This document shows, in pieces, positions 19,258 to 27,323 of a stretch of 64,000 bases of DNA. Every line of letters starts with the position of its first letter. The stretch's first letter is position 1. The position numbers and the translations under genes were made by a program. A model generated the notes under the pieces. The model was not told where the DNA came from. It worked only from the letters and a program-made list of their open reading frames with translations, and ran no database searches. The stretch comes from Flavobacterium terrigena (GTDB lineage Bacteria; Bacteroidota; Bacteroidia; Flavobacteriales; Flavobacteriaceae): NCBI RefSeq assembly GCF_900108955.1, contig NZ_FNYA01000001.1, forward strand, positions 496,001 through 560,000, in the 5' to 3' direction.

Positions 19258-19464
19258 TTAACCGCCTTGAGTTGCAGTAATGATTAGAATATCGTCTGTG
19301 GGAAATAGAAAAGTATTTTTCCAATGAATTTTGGAAATAATAGAGCCATTAACACCAATGGCAATACCATTTTGTTTGTTTGGACATTCGAAATCCAAAA
19401 GTTCTTGAACAGAAATAGTTTCTTGTTCGAAGTTTTTTAATTGATTGTTGATTTTTAATTCCAT
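19258..19464 (-). CDS. thiS: Sulfur carrier protein ThiS
   Basis: 68 aa ubiquitin-like protein ending in ITATQGG. The terminal Gly-Gly is adenylated by ThiF and then thiocarboxylated to donate sulfur to ThiG. The middle GIAIGVNGSIISKIHW is typical. It is the first gene of the operon, directly behind the TPP riboswitch. Confidence 0.95.
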   Translation of the reverse strand: MELKINNQLKNFEQETISVQELLDFECPNKQNGIAIGVNGSIISKIHWKNTFLFPTDDILIITATQGG

Positions 19465-19551
19465 TACCTAAATTTTTTAAAAAAGCTTTAGGAATGGCTA
19501 CTCAAGAAAGTATATAAAATATACACTTATACAGAAAGAAGTCATTTACTT

Positions 19552-19626
19552 TTCCCTACGCTAGTATGATCTAGATCAGGTTCAGAGGGTAAAATCTCAG
19601 CTTGCTAATTCACAAACACCCCTAAA
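19552..19626 (-). ncRNA. TPP riboswitch (THI element)
   Basis: On the minus strand the sequence shows GGGGTGTTTGTGAATTAGC, GCTGAGATTTTACCC, then the conserved GAACCTGATCTAGATCATAC and TAGCGTAGGGAA. These are the pyrimidine and pyrophosphate sensing arms of the THI box in order. About 85 nt separate it from the thiS start; that stretch holds a short GTATAT/ATATAC pairing that could form the switch. It should repress the whole thi operon when thiamine diphosphate is plentiful. Confidence 0.96.
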
Positions 19627-19632
19627 GCATTG

Positions 19633-19640
19633 CAAACTTA
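19633..19640 (-). promoter_or_regulatory. -7 element of the thi operon
   Basis: The minus strand reads TAAGTTTG, matching TAnnTTTG. It overlaps the stop codon of the cobC-like gene. The predicted start site, about 7 nt downstream, coincides with the first base of the TPP aptamer. A TTG at 19657-19655 is too close to be an ideal -33 element. Confidence 0.55.
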
Positions 19641-20159
19641 TAAAATTATTTTAACAACCTCACCATATTTTATGGTATATAAAGAAAAAGAATCTTTTAG
19701 CTGCGTTTTATGATAGTGCGATAAAATACTTCTTATTGCACCATCATGACAAAAGAGTATAATTTTATCTGCATTTTTTTGAAGTAATTCGGTGTAAAAT
19801 TCGCCAACTCTTTGATGTAAACCTTTAAAGGATTCACCATTTGGAACACTGACAGTTACAAAATTATCCATCCACGGATTAATTTCTTCTAACGGAATGT
19901 CGTTCCAAGCTTTTAATTCCCAATTTCCGAAATTCATTTCCATCAATCGTTTATCGAAAATAATATTATCAGTAAAAAATTCTGCCATTTTTTTACATCT
20001 TAGTAACGGACTCGAATACACAATGGCATCAGTAGGAAGTTGTGCTTTTATTTCCTGAAAAATTTCTAGATAGGGTTCTTTGATATCCACATCGGCTTGA
20101 CCGTAACAAATCCCTTTTGGAGTAACCGGTTCAGTATGACGAACTAAATATATTTCCAT
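19638..20159 (-). CDS. cobC: Alpha-ribazole phosphatase (CobC-like)
   Basis: 173 aa histidine phosphatase. It has the catalytic RHTEP (H8 is the phospho-acceptor), a downstream Arg in SSPLLRCKKMAEF, and the second histidine in ILFCHDGAIRSIL. The block GICYGQADVD is typical of CobC. It removes phosphate from alpha-ribazole phosphate or cobalamin 5'-phosphate in nucleotide-loop assembly. It overlaps cobS by 16 nt and is the last gene of the cob operon. The general fold is certain; the substrate rests on context. Confidence 0.85.
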   Translation of the reverse strand: MEIYLVRHTEPVTPKGICYGQADVDIKEPYLEIFQEIKAQLPTDAIVYSSPLLRCKKMAEFFTDNIIFDKRLMEMNFGNWELKAWNDIPLEEINPWMDNFVTVSVPNGESFKGLHQRVGEFYTELLQKNADKIILFCHDGAIRSILSHYHKTQLKDSFSLYTIKYGEVVKIIL

Positions 20160-20938
20160 AATGCAATTATTGATAAATAAATGATTATTTCAGCTATTTG
20201 TTGCACGGCTCCTAAGCAATCTCCTGTGTAACCGCCAATCCATTTTTTAAAATAACGAATCGCAAAAAATCGCAAAATAATAAGTGGAAGTAAAATTAAA
20301 ATATAGTTCCAATTTAAAAATACAAATACAGATAGAGGTGCTAAACCAAAGATAAAAGCACCTAGAATTTCTTTCCAAGTATTTTGTTTGGCGATAGGTT
20401 TACTTTTAGATAATTCATCTTCACGGACATATTCTGTGGTAAAAATAATTGAGATTGCGGTTAATCTACTTAAAGCATGAACCATCACAAATACCATCGC
20501 ACATTGCATTATTACATAAGAATAATTACCATCTGTGTCAATTGCAGATTGAATTGCAAAAAATTTAATCGCAAATAACAAAACTAATCCAATTGCACCA
20601 TAAGCACCAATAGCACTGTCTTTCATGATTTTTAGGATTTTTTCTTTCGTCCAACCGCCACCAAAACCGTCACAAACATCTGCAAAACCGTCTTCATGGA
20701 AAGCTCCTGTTGTTAGAATATTTACCAATAAACTAAAAAGAATTGTCAGTTCAAAAGAAAATAGTTTATACGAAATGGCGAAAACTAAAGCGCCAATTCC
20801 ACCAACAATCCAACCAACTAAAGGGAAATATCTGGTGGCTTTGTTTAAATACGTTGGATCGTGAGTAATGTTTTTCGGACAAGGAATTCTTGTATAAAAC
20901 ATTAATGCTGTAAAAAATATATCTAGTTGTTTTTTCAT
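20144..20938 (-). CDS. cobS: Adenosylcobinamide-GDP ribazoletransferase CobS
   Basis: 264 aa polytopic inner-membrane protein, about seven hydrophobic segments. It joins alpha-ribazole (phosphate) to adenosylcobinamide-GDP, giving adenosylcobalamin. The block FHEDGFADVCDGFGGGWTKEK with KILKIMKDSAIGAYGA is the CobS hallmark (acidic, Mg2+-binding). The C-terminal GGYTGDCLGAVQQIAE is also diagnostic. It follows the bluB-cobT fusion by 8 nt and overlaps cobC. Confidence 0.95.
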   Translation of the reverse strand: MKKQLDIFFTALMFYTRIPCPKNITHDPTYLNKATRYFPLVGWIVGGIGALVFAISYKLFSFELTILFSLLVNILTTGAFHEDGFADVCDGFGGGWTKEKILKIMKDSAIGAYGAIGLVLLFAIKFFAIQSAIDTDGNYSYVIMQCAMVFVMVHALSRLTAISIIFTTEYVREDELSKSKPIAKQNTWKEILGAFIFGLAPLSVFVFLNWNYILILLPLIILRFFAIRYFKKWIGGYTGDCLGAVQQIAEIIIYLSIIALWKYI

Positions 20939-20946
20939 ATTTGATT

Positions 20947-22623
20947 TTATTCTTTATTACTTACTCCAGCGCTTTCGAAACTTGCCATTTCATTAAAAAA
21001 AGAAACGGCCGATTGTATAATTGGAAAAGCGACTGCTACTCCACTTCCTTCACCTAAACGCATTTCTAAATTAATAAGTGGTTCTGCATTTAAATAATTT
21101 AATAATGTGATGTGTGCTTTTTCGGAAGAACAATGACAAAAAATCGCGTTCTTTTTTATGTCAGGATTTTTAATTGATGCGATTAAATAACTCACAGTAG
21201 CAATAAATCCATCTACCAAAATAATCATGTTTTTGTTATAGGCTTCTAACATTGCACCAGCCATTTGAATGATTTCAAAACCTCCAAAACACGCTAATGT
21301 TTCCTCTAAATTTGAAGTTGTATGATTAGAAATCGCATCCGACAAAAGTTGTACTTTTCTATTATATTTTTCAGTATCTACTCCAGTTCCTTTTCCAACA
21401 CAATCTGCAATTGGAATTTGAGTTAAAACCGACATTAAAACCGAAGCCGAAGAAGTATTTCCAATTCCCATTTCTCCAAAACCTATGCAATTTGTTCCAG
21501 AATTGGCAATTTGCTCTGTAATTTCTTTTCCGAATTGAAAGGCTAAATGCAATTCATCTAAACTCATCGCTGGAGTTTGCAAAAAAGATTGCGTTCCTTT
21601 TGCGACTTTCTTATCTATTAATTTTTCAATTTTTGGAAAATCGTAGTTCACACCAGCATCTACAATTTTTAAATCGATGTTATTTTGTTTGCAGAATACA
21701 TTAATCGCAGCGCCATCGGTTAAAAAATTCTCCACCATTTGTCGAGTAACTTCTTGTGGATACGCACTTACTCCGTGATTGGCAATTCCGTGATCAGCAG
21801 CAAAAACGACTAAAGTTGGATTTGTAATTTGAATTTCTAACGACTGTTGAATAGTTGCAATTTGATGTGCAATAGTTTCTAACTTTCCTAAAGCGCCTAA
21901 TGGTTTGGTTTTGTTATCTATTTTTTGCTGAATAGATTCACTTGAAATCTTTGTAGAACTTATTTCTTTGATTTCATTTTCGGAATTTATTTCTTGTTTT
22001 ATAACTGTATTTTCAATTTCAGTCACAACTGGCGAAACGGTTTTTTCATTCCATTTTAATTGTTGTAACATCGGTTGGTTGTCGTAATTTGTAGCTGGTT
22101 TTCCTACACAGAAATAACCAATTGGTTCAATATATTCTGGAAAATTTAATAGGTTCTTAAAATCGTAATGATTTAAAATTGAAACCCAACCCATTGAAAA
22201 ACCTTGTTCAGTTAAGGACAACCAAACGTTTTGTGCCGCACAAACCGCACTGTATTTTATGGCTTCGTTGCTACCAACAGTTCCAATGGTGAAATTATCT
22301 AACACACTTCTGTCGTAAGCAATTATGAGTCCGATTGGTACTTCTTCAATGGCTTCTAACTTTAGTTGTAAATATTTCTCTTTTTGAGTTGGAGAATCCG
22401 TTAAACTAGCGGCTTTCTCGTGATAGTTTTGAAATATTTTTTTTATTTCGGATTTAATTTCTGCTTTTCGAACAATATAAAATCTGGTAGCATTAGTTAA
22501 ACCCACACTTGGTGCAAAATGGCCCGCTAAAATGGCTTTATCTAAAACTTCTTGAGGCACTTCATCTGTTGTAAAATGACGCGTATCCCTTCTTTGCTGC
22601 ATTATTTCGTGTAATGACGTCAT
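20947..22623 (-). CDS. cobT: BluB-CobT fusion: DMB synthase + NaMN:DMB phosphoribosyltransferase
   Basis: 558 aa, one uninterrupted frame with two enzymes. Residues 1-192 are BluB, a flavin-destructase of the nitroreductase fold: RRDTRHFTTDEVP, GHFAPSVGLTNATRFYIVR, MGWVSILNHYDF. It makes 5,6-dimethylbenzimidazole from FMN and oxygen. Residues 193-225 form a charged linker. Residues 226-558 are CobT: KTKPLGALGKLETIA, FAADHGIANHGVSAYPQEV, FGEMGIGNTSSASVL, and LGEGSGVAVAFPI with the expected catalytic Glu. CobT activates DMB to alpha-ribazole phosphate, so the product of the first domain is the substrate of the second. It abuts the DUF71 gene (0 nt gap). Confidence 0.95.
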   Translation of the reverse strand: MTSLHEIMQQRRDTRHFTTDEVPQEVLDKAILAGHFAPSVGLTNATRFYIVRKAEIKSEIKKIFQNYHEKAASLTDSPTQKEKYLQLKLEAIEEVPIGLIIAYDRSVLDNFTIGTVGSNEAIKYSAVCAAQNVWLSLTEQGFSMGWVSILNHYDFKNLLNFPEYIEPIGYFCVGKPATNYDNQPMLQQLKWNEKTVSPVVTEIENTVIKQEINSENEIKEISSTKISSESIQQKIDNKTKPLGALGKLETIAHQIATIQQSLEIQITNPTLVVFAADHGIANHGVSAYPQEVTRQMVENFLTDGAAINVFCKQNNIDLKIVDAGVNYDFPKIEKLIDKKVAKGTQSFLQTPAMSLDELHLAFQFGKEITEQIANSGTNCIGFGEMGIGNTSSASVLMSVLTQIPIADCVGKGTGVDTEKYNRKVQLLSDAISNHTTSNLEETLACFGGFEIIQMAGAMLEAYNKNMIILVDGFIATVSYLIASIKNPDIKKNAIFCHCSSEKAHITLLNYLNAEPLINLEMRLGEGSGVAVAFPIIQSAVSFFNEMASFESAGVSNKE

Positions 22624-23268
22624 CTATTCTTCCCAGATTAAAAAGCAATAATTATCGTATGTTTTCTTGGTAAATTTTGGCAATTCAATCTTATCTTTAA
22701 AAATCGGACAATTGATCACTAACGTATGATATTCGCCATTTTCACCACAAGCATCAATTCCTTTTTGTTGTAATTCGAGTGCTAATTCTTTGGTTACGAT
22801 TTTACCCAAATAGTGTTCACCCATTTCTAAATTACAAGAAACGATCATGGTTTCTATTCCTGAATCAATCATTTGAAAAACCAAATCTACTCTATCTTGT
22901 TGCCATAACGGCAGAAAAGCTTTTAGTTCTGCGGCGTTACAGACTTTTTCTTCCCATTCACGGTGTGGCTCTAAATCGATATCACCAAAAACAACACCTT
23001 CAATTTCGCATTGCTTTTTAATATCGTGTAAAATCGCAATATAATTTTTCTCGTACTCATTCCACGACGCAGGAACAGCAACTAAAGGCACACCAATTTG
23101 TTTCGCATGTTGTTCTAAAATTGACAAAGGAATTCCGTGAGAACGAGACACTTTTCCGTTTTCATTCATCATGTTTAATAAAGCTGTCGGTTTCAATCCT
23201 TGTTCTGTTGCTTTCATTAAGGCAAAACAACTGTCTTTTCCACCACTCCAAGAACTTAATACTTTCAT
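22624..23268 (-). CDS. DUF71/COG2102 PP-loop ATPase, B12-salvage type
   Basis: 214 aa. The N-terminal pyrophosphatase loop SGGKDS (8-13) and the block GVVFGDIDLEPHREWEEKVC, with ETMIVSCNLEMGEHYLGK later, identify the Dph6-like DUF71 family. In archaea and eukaryotes these amidate diphthine. Bacteria lack diphthamide, and comparative genomics has linked bacterial members to B12 salvage. The position here, between cobU and bluB-cobT with 1 and 0 nt gaps, fits that. The actual reaction is unknown; an ATP-dependent amidation of a corrinoid or precursor is plausible. Confidence 0.85.
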   Translation of the reverse strand: MKVLSSWSGGKDSCFALMKATEQGLKPTALLNMMNENGKVSRSHGIPLSILEQHAKQIGVPLVAVPASWNEYEKNYIAILHDIKKQCEIEGVVFGDIDLEPHREWEEKVCNAAELKAFLPLWQQDRVDLVFQMIDSGIETMIVSCNLEMGEHYLGKIVTKELALELQQKGIDACGENGEYHTLVINCPIFKDKIELPKFTKKTYDNYCFLIWEE

Positions 23269-23269
23269 C

Positions 23270-23776
23270 CTATTTAACTTGCATTGGTAAACCTGAAACC
23301 ATAAAAGTCACTTTATCTGCTTTTTTTGCAATAAACTGATTCACCCAACCTTGTAATTCTACAAATTTTCTACCGATATGCGTTTCTGCGTGAACGCCCA
23401 TTCCTATTTCATTTGTAATGATTATTATTGTTGTGTCTTCTATTAAAGCTAGCTTTTCAATTTCGGCTTTAGCCAATTCTAAAGAAAGTTCTACATCATT
23501 TTTTGTATCCACAAAAAAGTTGGTTAACCATAAAGTCACACAATCTACAACAGCGACTCTTCCTTTAAAATTGATTTGTGACAAGTTTTTTTCTTCTTCT
23601 ATGTTCGTCCAGTTTTCGTCTCTTTCACTCTGATGTCTGTCGATTCTTTTCTGAAAATCGCCATCCCATTTTCGGGCTGTAGCCACATACATTGGGGTTG
23701 CAGAAAGTTCTAATGCTAAATTTTGAGCATAACTACTTTTTCCAGAACGTTCTCCACCAGTAATTAAATATATCAT
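23270..23776 (-). CDS. cobU: Adenosylcobinamide kinase / guanylyltransferase CobU
   Basis: 168 aa. The P-loop GGERSGKSSYAQ (from residue 7), ATARKWDGDFQKRIDRHQSER with the histidine that accepts GMP, and the end block VHAETHIGRKFVELQGWVNQ are typical of CobU/CobP. It phosphorylates adenosylcobinamide and attaches GMP, preparing it for CobS. First gene of the cob operon. The 73 nt upstream (23777-23849) hold imperfect repeats of TTCACTACTCAC and no visible riboswitch. Confidence 0.95.
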   Translation of the reverse strand: MIYLITGGERSGKSSYAQNLALELSATPMYVATARKWDGDFQKRIDRHQSERDENWTNIEEEKNLSQINFKGRVAVVDCVTLWLTNFFVDTKNDVELSLELAKAEIEKLALIEDTTIIIITNEIGMGVHAETHIGRKFVELQGWVNQFIAKKADKVTFMVSGLPMQVK

Positions 23777-23849
23777 AATCTTTAAATTTCAATGTCAAAA
23801 ATCAAGTTCAATTTCAAACTTCATTTTACTCTTCACTACTCACAATTCA

Positions 23850-24224
23850 CTACTCACTAAAAGTATATGGACAATGTCTGCAACTGTTACCGCAACACGT
23901 TCCTCTTTTTAAATGAAACCATTTTGTTAAAACATACTTTTCATTTTCAATATAATAATCGATATTTTCAATGAAATGAGTAGTTTTAGGTAAATCTTTT
24001 GCTTTATTATCTTTCGCATTTTCAGGAGTAATTGTCTCTACATATTCCTCAATTTTCGCAACTGTAGCATTCTTCAAACACGTTGGACACAAACAATCTG
24101 AAATTCCATCTAAAGTAAAAATAGGCGGTAAATCATTACACCAACATTTTTTTACTTCTGATTCATTTCCACAACCAAATGGTTCTTCGCAAACGGAGCA
24201 GTATTTTTGTCTAATTGTATTCAC
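23850..24224 (-). CDS. Cysteine-rich CWC + DUF5522 protein
   Basis: 124 aa with 12 cysteines. The N-terminal half (CSVCEEPFGCGNE ... CWCNDLP ... DCLCPTCL) matches the cysteine-rich CWC pattern. The C-terminal half (YVLTKWFHLKRGTCCGNSCR, then HCPY) matches DUF5522, which is often a separate protein of about 50 aa. Both are probably metal-binding, and neither has a known function. The gene lies upstream of cobU on the same strand and is divergent from btuF, so a role in cobalamin or metal handling is possible. Family assignment is from memory of the patterns. Confidence 0.7.
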   Translation of the reverse strand: MNTIRQKYCSVCEEPFGCGNESEVKKCWCNDLPPIFTLDGISDCLCPTCLKNATVAKIEEYVETITPENAKDNKAKDLPKTTHFIENIDYYIENEKYVLTKWFHLKRGTCCGNSCRHCPYTFSE

Positions 24225-24278
24225 TTCGTAAAGATAGTATTTTTACGAATTTCAAAAATTAAACCCTCATTTTTTTTA

Positions 24279-24286
24279 TACATTTG
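24279..24286 (+). promoter_or_regulatory. -7 element of the btuFCD operon
   Basis: TACATTTG matches TAnnTTTG and lies 14 nt before the btuF ATG, so the leader is too short to hold a cobalamin riboswitch. Confidence 0.55.
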
Positions 24287-24300
24287 CAAAAACAACAACG

Positions 24301-25431
24301 ATGAACAGATTTTACTTATTAATTTTTACATTTTTATCATTATTTCTATTTAATTGTAAAAAGGAAACTTCAACAAATGAAATCACACTTGCGAAAAACA
24401 ATATTAAATATGCAAAGAGTTTATCTATTGAAGAAGGAACGGATTTTACAATCGTAAAAGTTTCGAATCCTTGGCCAAATGCTAAAGAAACGTTCACTTA
24501 TGTTTTAAGAAAAAACAACAGTAAAATCCCAAGTACGTATTCTAAATTTCCTGTGATTGATGTTCCGTTGAAAACTTCAATTGTAACTTCTACGACTATC
24601 ATTCCATTTTTAGAACAATTAGGTGTGGAAAATAGATTAATTGGATTTCCTCATACTGATTATATTTCTTCTGAAAAAACAAGAGTCTTAATTGATCAAA
24701 AAAAGATTGTAAATGTTGGGCAAAACGAAAATTTAAATGTTGAAAAAATTATAGAATTGAATCCAGATGTCTTGGTTTCTTTTTGTGTGGATAATGTAAA
24801 TCCGACTTTAAAAAACTTAGACCAAAACGGAATTAAAATTGTGATTCAAGCCGATTGGATGGAACAAACGCCACTTGGAAAAGCAGAATGGATCAAATTA
24901 TATGGTGCTTTATTTGGAAAAGAAAAAGAAGCGAATGACATTTTTAATTCGATTGAAAAAAATTATAATGATGCTTTAGCTATAGTTAAAAATCAAAAGA
25001 AACAACCTACCATTTTATTAGGTTCATTATATCAAGATCAATGGTTTGTTCCGAATGGAAATAGTTGGTTAGCGTATTATATGAAAGATGCAAAAGGCGA
25101 ATATTTATGGAAGCAAACGGAAGGAACTGGAAGTACACCTTTAGGTTTTGAGAAAGTTTTAGAAACTGCACATGCTGCCGATAAATGGATAACAAGTAGT
25201 TTTACTTCATTAAATGATATGAAAACTGCGAATCCAAATTATGCTGCTTTTGATGCCTTTAAAAAAGGAGAGATATATAGTTTTGAAGTCAAAACAGGAA
25301 AAACTGGTGGTGTAATTTATTACGAACAAAGCCCATCTCGTCCCGATTTAGTAATGAAAGATTTCATAAAAATTTTACATCCAGAATTAATGAAAGATTA
25401 CGAATTTACTTTTGCTACAAAAATCAAATAA
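24301..25431 (+). CDS. btuF: Corrinoid ABC transporter substrate-binding lipoprotein (BtuF-like)
   Basis: 376 aa. A lipoprotein signal with lipobox LFNC (C19) leads into a class III periplasmic binding protein: STTIIPFLEQLGVENRLIGF, VEKIIELNPDVLVSF, the long linking helix, and KWITSSFTSLNDM. An N-terminal extension of about 80 residues before the first lobe is longer than in E. coli BtuF, as is common in Bacteroidota. Permease and ATPase genes follow directly. Corrinoid specificity is inferred from the adjacent cob operon; FecB/siderophore-type binding proteins look similar. Confidence 0.82.
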   Translation: MNRFYLLIFTFLSLFLFNCKKETSTNEITLAKNNIKYAKSLSIEEGTDFTIVKVSNPWPNAKETFTYVLRKNNSKIPSTYSKFPVIDVPLKTSIVTSTTIIPFLEQLGVENRLIGFPHTDYISSEKTRVLIDQKKIVNVGQNENLNVEKIIELNPDVLVSFCVDNVNPTLKNLDQNGIKIVIQADWMEQTPLGKAEWIKLYGALFGKEKEANDIFNSIEKNYNDALAIVKNQKKQPTILLGSLYQDQWFVPNGNSWLAYYMKDAKGEYLWKQTEGTGSTPLGFEKVLETAHAADKWITSSFTSLNDMKTANPNYAAFDAFKKGEIYSFEVKTGKTGGVIYYEQSPSRPDLVMKDFIKILHPELMKDYEFTFATKIK

Positions 25432-26460
25432 ATGCAAAAAAATTTTAAAAACAGCTCGCTCTTTACAGGATTATTTTCCTTACTTATCTTAGCTTTTCTA
25501 GCGAATTTAGCTTTAGGAAACGTGTTAATTCCATTAGGAGATGTATGCGAAATTTTAATCAATCAAACCCATGAGAAACACACTTGGACGTATATCATTT
25601 TAGATTATAGATTTCCAAAAGCTATTGTGGCGATTTTAACTGGAGTCGGACTAAGTATTTCTGGATTAATAATGCAAACGCTTTTTAGAAATCCATTAGC
25701 CGGACCTTATGTTTTAGGTTTGAGTTCTGGCGCTAGTTTAGGTGTAGCAATTGTTATTATGGGTTCTTTTTTGCTACCTACTTTTGTTGCTGATTTTTTA
25801 GTGAATGATTATGGAATTTTAATTGGTGCTTTCTTTGGAAGTTTCTTAGTTTTGTTATTGGTTTTCTTCGTAGCTTCAAAATTAAAAGACACGATGTCAA
25901 TTTTGATTGTCGGATTGATGTTTAGCAGTTTAACTAGTGCAATTATCAACGTTTTAACTTCATTTTCGAGTGCAGAACAATTACAAAAATTTACGTTTTG
26001 GACTTTAGGAAGTTTAGGGAATTTGAACCAGAATCAAGTGTATTTATTAACCATAGTAGTTTCAATAGGTTTGCTTTTAAGTTTTACGATTATCAAACCT
26101 TTGGATGGATTATTATTAGGTGAAAATTACGCGAGAAGTTTAGGAATTTCAATTAAAAGAACACGAAATATCAGTATTATTGCAACCAGTATTTTAGCTG
26201 GAACTATTACTGCATTTGTTGGTCCAATTGCCTTTGTTGGATTAGCGATTCCACATATGTCGAAATTAATTTTTCAAACGAGTAACCATAAAACCTTGTT
26301 CATAGCGACGTTGCTTTTAGGTGCCATAACGATGTTAGTTTGCGATACGATTTCTCAAATGCCAAATCAAGATTTTACTATTCCAATTAATGCGATTACT
26401 TCTATTTTAGGCGCACCAGTTGTTATTTGGTTAATTATTAGAAAGAAAGGAATTAGATAA
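25432..26460 (+). CDS. btuC: FecCD-family ABC permease (BtuC-like)
   Basis: 342 aa integral membrane protein with about ten helices. Characteristic blocks are ALGNVLIPLGDV, LRxPKAIVAIL-type DYRFPKAIVAILTGVGLSIS, QTLFRNPLAGPYVLGLSSGA, LGISIKRTRN and GPIAFVGLAIPHMSKLIF, all of the BtuC/FecCD/FhuB family. Its ATG immediately follows the btuF stop codon, and the ATPase gene starts 2 nt after its own stop, so the three are co-translated. Substrate is inferred from context. Confidence 0.9.
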   Translation: MQKNFKNSSLFTGLFSLLILAFLANLALGNVLIPLGDVCEILINQTHEKHTWTYIILDYRFPKAIVAILTGVGLSISGLIMQTLFRNPLAGPYVLGLSSGASLGVAIVIMGSFLLPTFVADFLVNDYGILIGAFFGSFLVLLLVFFVASKLKDTMSILIVGLMFSSLTSAIINVLTSFSSAEQLQKFTFWTLGSLGNLNQNQVYLLTIVVSIGLLLSFTIIKPLDGLLLGENYARSLGISIKRTRNISIIATSILAGTITAFVGPIAFVGLAIPHMSKLIFQTSNHKTLFIATLLLGAITMLVCDTISQMPNQDFTIPINAITSILGAPVVIWLIIRKKGIR

Positions 26461-26462
26461 TT

Positions 26463-27245
26463 ATGGAGTCGAAAGCTATCTTAAAAACAGAAAATCTAAA
26501 CATCGGATATACTTCTAAAAAAGGTAAAATCGAGATTGCAGCTAATATCAATATTGAATTAGAAGCTGGAAAATTAATTACTTTAATTGGAGGAAACGGA
26601 ATTGGAAAATCGACTTTATTAAAAACGATAACCTCAATTATTCCAGCATTAGAAGGAGAAGTTTATCTTTCTGATAAAAAAATAGCGGCTTACACTCCAG
26701 AAACCTTAGCGCAAAATTTAAGTATTGTTACGACTGAAAAATTACCAGCAAGTAATTTAACGGTTTCAGAATTAATTGCTTTAGGTCGACATCCATATAC
26801 GAATTGGATGGGCAACCTAACAGAAAACGATTTCAATCATATTGAAAATGCCATTTCTGTTACGAAAGTAGATCATTTAAAATATCAAAAATACAGCGAA
26901 ATAAGTGACGGACAATTGCAAAAAGTAATGATTGCAAGAGCATTAGCGCAAGATACGCCATTAATTATTTTAGATGAACCGACTACACATTTAGATTTAT
27001 TTCATAAAGTGGCAGTTTTTAAATTGTTAAAAAAATTAGCCAACGAAAACAATAAATGTATTTTATTTTCGACTCATGATATTGATTTAGCGATTCAATT
27101 GAGTGACGAAATGATTGTGATGACAGAAGATTTTTGTGTACAAGATCAACCTTGTAATTTAATTGAAAAAGGTGTTTTTGATACGTTATTTAAAGACGAA
27201 CATATTGTTTTTGATAAAGCACATGGTAAGTTTATTGTGAGATAA
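26463..27245 (+). CDS. btuD: ABC transporter ATP-binding protein (BtuD-like)
   Basis: 260 aa. Walker A is GGNGIGKST, the Q-loop lies near TTEKLPASN, the signature is SDGQLQK (a variant of SGGQ), Walker B is PLIILDEPTTHLD and the switch histidine is in LFSTHDIDLA. It energises import through the adjacent BtuC-like permease. It is the last gene of the btuFCD operon; a TTAAG-rich hairpin follows. Confidence 0.9.
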   Translation: MESKAILKTENLNIGYTSKKGKIEIAANINIELEAGKLITLIGGNGIGKSTLLKTITSIIPALEGEVYLSDKKIAAYTPETLAQNLSIVTTEKLPASNLTVSELIALGRHPYTNWMGNLTENDFNHIENAISVTKVDHLKYQKYSEISDGQLQKVMIARALAQDTPLIILDEPTTHLDLFHKVAVFKLLKKLANENNKCILFSTHDIDLAIQLSDEMIVMTEDFCVQDQPCNLIEKGVFDTLFKDEHIVFDKAHGKFIVR

Positions 27246-27253
27246 TTTTTCAA

Positions 27254-27316
27254 CATTAAGATATTAAGAATCATTAAGTTGTTTTTTAAAATCTTAATTT
27301 ACTTAATAACTTAATG
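27254..27316. repeat. TTAAG-rich imperfect hairpin between convergent genes
   Basis: Left arm 27254-27278 contains CATTAAG, TATTAAG and ATTAAG in phase. The right arm 27293-27316 carries the complementary CTTAAT/ACTTAAT/AACTTAATG series. The two arms pair over about 24 bp with few mismatches, around a T-rich loop. It could terminate both btuD and rluE transcripts. The repeated heptad pattern suggests a dispersed intergenic repeat. Confidence 0.5.
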
Positions 27317-27323
27317 GTAAATT

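Noticed and set aside
23777..23849. Cobalamin riboswitch upstream of cobU
   Set aside because: No AGCCAGGAGACC-type B12 box; only imperfect TTCACTACTCAC repeats.
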